Notes under the pieces: model-generated
Databases searched by the model: none
Told to the model about the DNA's origin: nothing
The model's input: only the letters and a program-made list of their open reading frames with translations
Translations under genes and position numbers: made by a program
Shown here: positions 7,075-11,264 of the stretch, piece by piece
Numbering within the stretch: position 1 is the first letter of the stretch
How the letters are laid out: each line of letters begins with the position of its first letter
Source: Caryophanales bacterium UBA6768
GTDB taxonomy: Bacteria; Bacillota; Bacilli; Bacillales_D; Amphibacillaceae
Assembly (NCBI GenBank): GCA_002453315.1
Contig: DKGO01000108.1
Location: 1 to 11,264, forward strand
Reading direction: 5' to 3'
DNA: 11,264 nt

Positions 7075-8919
7075 CTAGCCTGATTGTAACACGGATTCTT
7101 TTGCTTTTGTTGGCTTTTCATTCGCTACTTTGATCAACCATTGTTTTAATTCTTCATTCGTTAATTCATCAAAGCTGTTGATGATCTTTTCTACCTCTTC
7201 TATATTAACATATTTTGTCTTACCAATGTATATTTTATCGAAAACTTGCTTATGATGGACCTCATCTTCATTGAGAAGTTCCTCATACAGCTTTTCACCC
7301 GGTCGGATTCCTGTCACTTGAATGTCAATTTCATCTTCCGTATACCCAGATAAACGAATTAAGTTTTTTGCTAAATCAATAATTTTTACTGGTTCTCCCA
7401 TATCGAGGACGAAAATCTCCCCTCCACGGGCTAGCGTACCAGCTTGGACAACGAGACGGGATGCTTCTGGGATTGTCATAAAATACCGTGTCATTTCTGG
7501 GTCTGTAATCGTAATCGGTCCACCTGTGGCTATTTGTTCCCTAAATAGGGGAATAACACTTCCCCGACTGCCGAGGACATTTCCAAATCTGACGGCGACA
7601 AATTTTGTTTTACTCGTTTTTGCCATATGTTGGATGACCATTTCTGCCATTCGTTTCGTCGAACCCATGACATTCGGTGGGTTGACTGCTTTATCTGTCG
7701 ATACGAGTACAAATGTATCCACTCCATACTTGCCAGCCGCCTCAGCGACATTTTTTGTCCCAATGATGTTGTTTTTTACCGCTTCACGCGCATTGTCTTC
7801 CATTAAAGGGACATGTTTATGGGCGGCTGCATGATAGATTTTTTTCGGTTTGTACGTTTGAATAATATCATTCATTCTTGTTTTGTCACGGACATCACCA
7901 ATAATTGGAATAATTTCAACATCCTTTTGGGTATGATGTTGGCGTAATTCTTTTTCAATTAAATAAATGCTATGTTCCCCATGACCAACGAGTAATAATT
8001 GTTTTGGTGAGAAGCGAATAAGTTGACGGCACAGTTCTGAACCGATTGAGCCGCCTGCCCCTGTAACAAGGATAACTTGTCCTGTCACAGAATCACTGAT
8101 GGCTTCAATATCTAAGACGACTGGTTCACGGCCAAGCAAATCTTCGACTTCAACATTTTTCAAATTACTGACAGACACTTTTCCTGTCATTAAATCTTCA
8201 ATTCTCGGTATCATTTTAACCGTTGCATCAGTTTCATTACATTGGTCGATAATCTTTTTCAATTGCCCATTTTTTAACGATGGAATGGCAATAACGATAT
8301 GTTTAATTTGCAATTGTTTGACGACTCTTGGAATGTCAGCTACTTTCCCGACGACGGATATATTAAATAACTGTAACTGTTGTTTTTCTTCATTATCATC
8401 GACGAAAGCGACTGGCCACAATTCTGACGTGTTATGCTCGGTATTGAGCTGTCTGGCAATCATCGCTCCAGCATTGCCTGCCCCGACAATTAGGGTTCGT
8501 TTTTTATGCTTGGCGGCTTTTATGTAACGATCACGGAACACCCGCCATGTGAAACGACTCGCTCCTAGCAAAATAATGTAGATCATCCATGAAACGACTA
8601 ACATCCGTTTGTAAATGATAAAGTCATTCATGAATAATTGCATCAAGGCTGACGTGATGACTGTAAATGTGACGACCTTCACAATCGTAAGCAATTCTCC
8701 AACACTAGCATACTCCCATACTTTATAATACAGGCGAAAAATCATCGCATAGACGTGATGGAATATAATGTAGAAGAAAGTTGTCATAAGAATAATCTTT
8801 GGTATGTATGGTACGACAAATGAGTGTGAATGCATAATCCAATAGCTGAAGGCGATTGATGCGACAATGATTATCGTATCAAGCGACATAAGTAATGGGA
8901 TTCGTTTTTTTCTTGACAT
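7075..8919 (-). CDS. epsC: EpsC/PglF-type membrane nucleotide-sugar 4,6-dehydratase
   Basis: A 614-residue membrane-anchored SDR enzyme. Relatives convert UDP-GlcNAc to UDP-2-acetamido-2,6-dideoxy-hexos-4-ulose. The N-terminus has four hydrophobic segments (about 9-30, 40-62, 80-98, 104-122). Next is a first Rossmann-like domain with LIVGAGNAGAMIARQL at 143-158, then the catalytic SDR domain: VTGAGGSIGSELCRQL at 285-300, YHAAAHKHVPLME at 362-374, STDKAVNPPNVMGSTKR at 407-423, and RFGNVLGSRGSVIPLF at 444-459. Met418 replaces the usual SDR tyrosine and is paired with Lys422, the known PglF/FlaA1-type feature, so it is not a defect. I place the start at the ATG at 8917-8919 because GGAGGTG lies six bases upstream. 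The in-frame ATG at 8934 overlaps that ribosome binding site. Length agrees with B. subtilis EpsC. It has candidate promoters of its own and supplies the keto sugar for the aminotransferase downstream. Confidence 0.95.
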   Translation of the reverse strand: MSRKKRIPLLMSLDTIIIVASIAFSYWIMHSHSFVVPYIPKIILMTTFFYIIFHHVYAMIFRLYYKVWEYASVGELLTIVKVVTFTVITSALMQLFMNDFIIYKRMLVVSWMIYIILLGASRFTWRVFRDRYIKAAKHKKRTLIVGAGNAGAMIARQLNTEHNTSELWPVAFVDDNEEKQQLQLFNISVVGKVADIPRVVKQLQIKHIVIAIPSLKNGQLKKIIDQCNETDATVKMIPRIEDLMTGKVSVSNLKNVEVEDLLGREPVVLDIEAISDSVTGQVILVTGAGGSIGSELCRQLIRFSPKQLLLVGHGEHSIYLIEKELRQHHTQKDVEIIPIIGDVRDKTRMNDIIQTYKPKKIYHAAAHKHVPLMEDNAREAVKNNIIGTKNVAEAAGKYGVDTFVLVSTDKAVNPPNVMGSTKRMAEMVIQHMAKTSKTKFVAVRFGNVLGSRGSVIPLFREQIATGGPITITDPEMTRYFMTIPEASRLVVQAGTLARGGEIFVLDMGEPVKIIDLAKNLIRLSGYTEDEIDIQVTGIRPGEKLYEELLNEDEVHHKQVFDKIYIGKTKYVNIEEVEKIINSFDELTNEELKQWLIKVANEKPTKAKESVLQSG

Positions 8920-8925
8920 TGTCGA

Positions 8926-8932
8926 CACCTCC
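8926..8932 (-). promoter_or_regulatory. ribosome binding site deciding the dehydratase start
   Basis: GGAGGTG followed by a six-base spacer to the ATG at 8917-8919. The alternative in-frame ATG at 8932-8934 forms part of this site and has no comparable site of its own, so the shorter protein is preferred. Confidence 0.75.
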
Positions 8933-8956
8933 ATCTGTTCTAATTCCCAAATATTT

Positions 8957-8967
8957 ATTATAGCATA
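8957..8967 (-). promoter_or_regulatory. extended -10 promoter upstream of the dehydratase gene
   Basis: The minus strand reads TATGCTATAAT, a perfect TATAAT with the TRTG extension common in Gram-positive sigma-A promoters. There is no good -35 at the right distance, as expected for an extended -10 promoter. Transcription would start near 8950, leaving a leader of about 30 bases before the dehydratase ATG with its ribosome binding site intact. Consensus match only. Confidence 0.6.
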
Positions 8968-8986
8968 ATTGTAGTCTATTGATTGT

Positions 8987-9015
8987 ATTTTAATGCTAAT
9001 GTAAACAATTGTAAA
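8987..9015 (-). promoter_or_regulatory. second candidate sigma-A promoter upstream of the dehydratase gene
   Basis: TTTACA (9010-9015), a 17-base spacer and TAAAAT (8987-8992) on the minus strand match the sigma-A pattern with one or two mismatches per box. The spacer contains the palindrome ACAATTGT overlapping the -35 side and a repeated TTTAC, a place where a regulator could bind. It lies upstream of the extended -10 site, so the gene may have tandem promoters. The rest of the gap (9016-9120) is AT-rich with no clear terminator. Confidence 0.45.
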
Positions 9016-9120
9016 GGTGATATGGAATAAAATGGAAATATTCTTTTAGAATGACACTTTTTTGTAAACTTGCCGATGATTCGTGTTGTGTTTATGGTTT
9101 AAATTAGATTGTTGCCTATT

Positions 9121-9888
9121 TTAGCGTCGGAAAAACCAGCTTCTTTTTGTGAGAATCTGGCTTGGTTCCAGACGATTAACGTGCATGTTATCAATAATTA
9201 GATGACTGTTTTCCATGAACATCCTATACGTGTCAATGCCATATTTCTGTTTTAAACTATCCATTGCCTGTCTTAATTGAAATGGTCTTGCTTGTGAATG
9301 ATGAGCATCAGAGGCAATCACATGGGTTAGGTTAGCCTCAATTAACTGATGCGTAAATTTTTCTACTTCTTTACCGAACTTGCCTAGCAAACTGGCAGCG
9401 GTAATTTGCGTAATGGCGCCTTTACGAACTAGATTGTACATCCTCCGATGATTTTCTCGTAATTCAGCATTACGTTCAGGATGCGCGATGACGGGAACGT
9501 ATCCCGCCATTTGAATATCGTAAATCAGTTTTTCCGTATAATAGGGTATTTCTTTATAGGGAAATTCAATGAGCAAAAACTTCGAATCATTCACTGTGGC
9601 TAAGTCATTGTTTTGAAGTTCTTTTACTAGATTCCCATTGATACGAACCTCTTGCCCGACTAGAACGTTTAATGGAATGTTGTACGTTTGGAAAAGTTCA
9701 TTTAAAATAGCGACATGTTTGACGATGTCGGCTTTTTTGTTTTGATAAGAATGTTCGTTATGGTGTGGTGTGGCAACAACCGTATTGATCCCTTGTTCAA
9801 GGGCATTCATCGCCAGCTTGATGCTTTCTTCCTCTGTCTTTGGACCATCATCAAGTGCTGGTAATATATGGTTGTGAATGTCAATCAT
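9121..9888 (-). CDS. ywqE: PHP-family Mn-dependent protein tyrosine phosphatase
   Basis: A 255-residue CpsB/CapC/YwqE phosphatase that removes phosphate from the tyrosine cluster of the BY-kinase and its targets, which sets the kinase cycle during polymer export. The PHP metal-site motifs are all present: DIHNH (H5, H7), LDDGP at 12-16, ATPHH (H42), GQE with E80, FLLIEFP with E108, IAHPERN (H136), and ASDAHH (D194, H196). Length is normal and the C-terminus ends in an ordinary basic, aromatic stretch. The ATG at 9886-9888 follows AAGGTGAGG. It lies 312 bases downstream of the kinase gene, not in a tight operon, and the gap carries a plausible promoter, so phosphatase and kinase levels can be set separately. 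The symbol reflects the B. subtilis orthologue family; S. pneumoniae CpsB-type naming would serve equally well. Confidence 0.93.
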   Translation of the reverse strand: MIDIHNHILPALDDGPKTEEESIKLAMNALEQGINTVVATPHHNEHSYQNKKADIVKHVAILNELFQTYNIPLNVLVGQEVRINGNLVKELQNNDLATVNDSKFLLIEFPYKEIPYYTEKLIYDIQMAGYVPVIAHPERNAELRENHRRMYNLVRKGAITQITAASLLGKFGKEVEKFTHQLIEANLTHVIASDAHHSQARPFQLRQAMDSLKQKYGIDTYRMFMENSHLIIDNMHVNRLEPSQILTKRSWFFRR

Positions 9889-10200
9889 CGTGCCTCACCT
9901 TGCTTTCTAGTAAACTACCCTAAAGGTTCCCTGAAATGAAGGGTTACTTTCAGATGTACGCATACTTCCGTTGATAATCGTTGTAGTTGTCGGATGTTTT
10001 CGATTGTGCAACTGTATATGACTATACCGAATATTGGCAACTAGTTTTTTTGACCTGAATCTATTTTACCATAAGAAGTATAAAGTGAAATGAATTATTC
10101 AAAATACTTATTTTTATGATACTTTTGTTTGGTTTTTCCGAGTGTTGTGGTTGCTTTTTCTTAGGGTTATGATTTTTCAGATTAATTTTTTTGTGAAAAA
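9889..10200. other. 312-base gap between kinase and phosphatase genes
   Basis: No ORF, tRNA or classical GC-stem plus U-run terminator is evident. On the minus strand it holds the promoter at 10063-10090 and then a leader of about 165 bases. Just before the phosphatase ribosome binding site the leader has competing short complementary arms: ACCCT can pair with a nearer AGGG or a farther AGGGT, within about 9913-9945. These short arms may be chance. The part nearest the kinase is A/T-rich with several A and T runs. Confidence 0.5.
10063..10090 (-). promoter_or_regulatory. promoter upstream of the phosphatase gene
   Basis: The minus strand reads TTTCAC (10085-10090), a 16-base spacer and TAAAAT (10063-10068). 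TGG sits directly before the -10 box, giving TATGGTAAAATAG, a common Bacillus extended -10 form. The -35 is weak. The predicted start lies near 10056, giving a leader of about 165 bases. Consensus match only. Confidence 0.55.
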
Positions 10201-10902
10201 TTACGTTCCATAATAGTAATAATAATTTGTTGACACTTTTTTACGGTCGTTCAAAATCGTGCCGAGAACTTTCCCGTTTGCTCCTTTAAACTGCTCCACC
10301 ATCGTTTCCATTTCCTCTTTCTTTGTCTGCCCACTTCTGACAACAATAAGAATGCCATCAACAATATTGGATAAAATTTTTGCATCTGTCACTGCAAGGG
10401 CTGGTGGTGTATCAAAAATAATAAAATCATATCTCGTTTTTAATTCCTCAATGAGATGGAGCATCCGTCTAGACCCTAGCAATTCAGAAGGGTTGGGTGG
10501 AATTGGCCCACTCGTAATGGCATCTAAATTATGAACATCGGTATCATTGATCACTTCATCAAGTGTAGATTCGCGAATTAATAAGTTGCTTAATCCCTTC
10601 ATATTGCTGAGCCGGTACGTATAATGAACCGTTGGTTTACGTAAATCTGCATCAATAAGTAATGTTCTCATCCCTTGTTGCGCATAAACAACCGCCAAAT
10701 TCGCCGCCGTTATTGACTTCCCAGCGCCTGGTCCGGCTGATGTTATCGTAATTGTTTTTAATGGTGTATCAACTACAGAAAACTGTAGATTTGTCCGTAA
10801 TGTTCGATATTGCTCAGAAATAGGTGATTTCGGATTGATTTTCGTAATCAATTGGCGCATTTTTGTGGAAATCAATTTTTCCTTCCTTTTAAACACGTTC
10901 AT
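10201..10902 (-). CDS. ywqD: cytoplasmic BY-type protein tyrosine kinase
   Basis: A 233-residue bacterial tyrosine kinase of the CapB/CpsD/YwqD type, which works with a membrane Wzz adaptor to control polymer assembly and phosphorylates itself and other proteins. The N-terminal oligomerisation motif ExxRxxR is at E30-R33-R36 (SEQYRTLRTNL). Walker A is SAGPGAGKS at 55-63, the BY-specific Walker A' is LLIDADLRKP at 81-90, and Walker B is IIFDTPP at 161-167. The C-terminus ends in a run of five tyrosines (227-231) followed by GT, the autophosphorylation cluster. No membrane segment is present, so the adaptor is separate, as usual in Firmicutes. It is probably the gene partly visible at the right edge, ending 112 bases upstream. 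The ATG at 10900-10902 has GGAG five bases before it. All motifs are intact. Confidence 0.95.
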   Translation of the reverse strand: MNVFKRKEKLISTKMRQLITKINPKSPISEQYRTLRTNLQFSVVDTPLKTITITSAGPGAGKSITAANLAVVYAQQGMRTLLIDADLRKPTVHYTYRLSNMKGLSNLLIRESTLDEVINDTDVHNLDAITSGPIPPNPSELLGSRRMLHLIEELKTRYDFIIFDTPPALAVTDAKILSNIVDGILIVVRSGQTKKEEMETMVEQFKGANGKVLGTILNDRKKVSTNYYYYYGT

Positions 10903-10955
10903 TCACGCTCCAGTATGTGAGTTTGCTAAATATCTTTTTTGTTGGGATAAAATGG

Positions 10956-10999
10956 TGAACCAACACGGCCTTACTTATAAGTTTTTCCGATTGGGTTCA
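10956..10999 (-). repeat. imperfect inverted repeat between adaptor and kinase genes
   Basis: On the transcript the arms TGAACCCAATCGG and CCGTGTTGGTTCA pair with two single-base bulges and one G-U pair around an 18-base loop. It lies inside the 112-base gap between the Wzz stop and the kinase start. No U-run follows, so it is not a textbook terminator. It could protect or process the message or regulate passage into the kinase gene. Found by eye, with no folding energy computed. Confidence 0.4.
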
Positions 11000-11014
11000 A
11001 TTTATTTATGAAAG

Positions 11015-11264
11015 TTAAAATTTCCGCTTTTGGCGAATATCTTCTTGATTTATTGTTGTAATGACAGCAAGAATTGGTAGATTCGAATGTTTTACCAATT
11101 CCTCTTCCGTCGTAATCGTCGTATTTAAATATTCACGTAAAAATGCTATCCCGACACTAACCATTAATCCGAGGACTGTAGCAATCGCCATATTTAATTT
11201 AATATTCGGCTCGATTGGACGTGGATTTTCTGACGTCATTGCCTCGGTTAATATACTAACATTG
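11015..11264 (-). CDS. ywqC: Wzz/YwqC-type kinase adaptor, C-terminal part only
   Basis: The reading frame is open from the window edge (first complete codon ends at 11263) to a TAA at 11015-11017. About 82 C-terminal residues are visible: the end of the outside domain (NVSILTEAMTSENPRPIEPN), the second membrane helix (MAIATVLGLMVSVGIAF) with the family's LREYL exit, and a 40-residue cytoplasmic tail containing TTEEELVKHSNLPILAVI. In CapA/YwqC-type adaptors this tail binds and activates the separate tyrosine kinase, and the kinase gene lies directly downstream. The ATG at 11237-11239 is internal, not a start; the gene begins beyond the right edge. The region around the helix closely resembles the second copy at 6097-7035. 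Confidence 0.88.
   Translation of the reverse strand, partial: NVSILTEAMTSENPRPIEPNIKLNMAIATVLGLMVSVGIAFLREYLNTTITTEEELVKHSNLPILAVITTINQEDIRQKRKF

Noticed and set aside
7322..7834. 170-codon plus-strand open frame inside the dehydratase gene
   Set aside because: It is antisense to conserved SDR motifs, with serine/proline-rich low-information translation. It is a shadow of the real gene, as is 8099-8527.
8935..8942. GTTCTAA near the dehydratase start as a SinR-like operator
   Set aside because: It matches only part of the GTTCTYT consensus, occurs once, and such seven-base matches are expected by chance in AT-rich DNA.
10160..10215. Rho-independent terminator after the kinase gene
   Set aside because: There are A and T runs that could pair, but no GC-containing stem followed by a U-run.
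10903..11014. TTGAAC with a TATAAG box as a promoter for the kinase gene
   Set aside because: The spacer is only 15 bases and the -10 box is imperfect. It overlaps the inverted repeat, so I could not separate it from chance.

Overview
The window reads as part of an exopolysaccharide or capsule locus from a low-GC Gram-positive bacterium, most likely a member of the Bacillales. The grounds are strong AGGAGG-type ribosome binding sites, TTG starts, split Wzz-adaptor and BY-kinase genes, a PHP-type tyrosine phosphatase of the YwqE/CpsB kind, and homologues of Bacillus EpsC, GtaB, EpsN and EpsL. Every gene I can support is on the minus strand, so transcription runs from high to low coordinates. 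I found no rRNA, tRNA, CRISPR array or insertion sequence.

Right part (11264 to 9121), regulatory and assembly-control genes: the C-terminal end of a Wzz/YwqC-type membrane adaptor (cut by the window edge), a cytoplasmic BY-type tyrosine kinase with a C-terminal run of five tyrosines, then a Mn-dependent PHP-family tyrosine phosphatase behind its own probable promoter. Middle (8919 to 5182), better-GC core genes: an EpsC/PglF-type membrane nucleotide-sugar 4,6-dehydratase with two candidate promoters, a second Wzz protein with a shortened cytoplasmic tail, and UTP-glucose-1-phosphate uridylyltransferase. Left part (5166 to 712), increasingly AT-rich and tightly packed: an EpsN/PglE-type sugar aminotransferase (TTG start), an EpsL/PglC-type phosphoglycosyl transferase, a sugar N-formyltransferase-like protein, a PLP enzyme of the ACC deaminase/D-cysteine desulfhydrase family, and a CarB-like ATP-grasp ligase. 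The left edge holds the broken remains of a CapK/phenylacetate-CoA-ligase-like adenylating enzyme.

A likely scheme (inference) is that EpsC makes a UDP-4-keto-6-deoxy-HexNAc, the aminotransferase adds a 4-amino group, the formyltransferase formylates that amine where B. subtilis and Campylobacter would acetylate it, and the EpsL-type enzyme moves the phospho-sugar onto undecaprenyl phosphate to start the repeat unit. The PLP/ATP-grasp pair, with the decayed CapK-like gene beside it, looks like a separate amino-acid or acyl decoration module. No flippase, polymerase or ordinary glycosyltransferase is visible, so the locus must continue beyond the left edge or be supplemented elsewhere.
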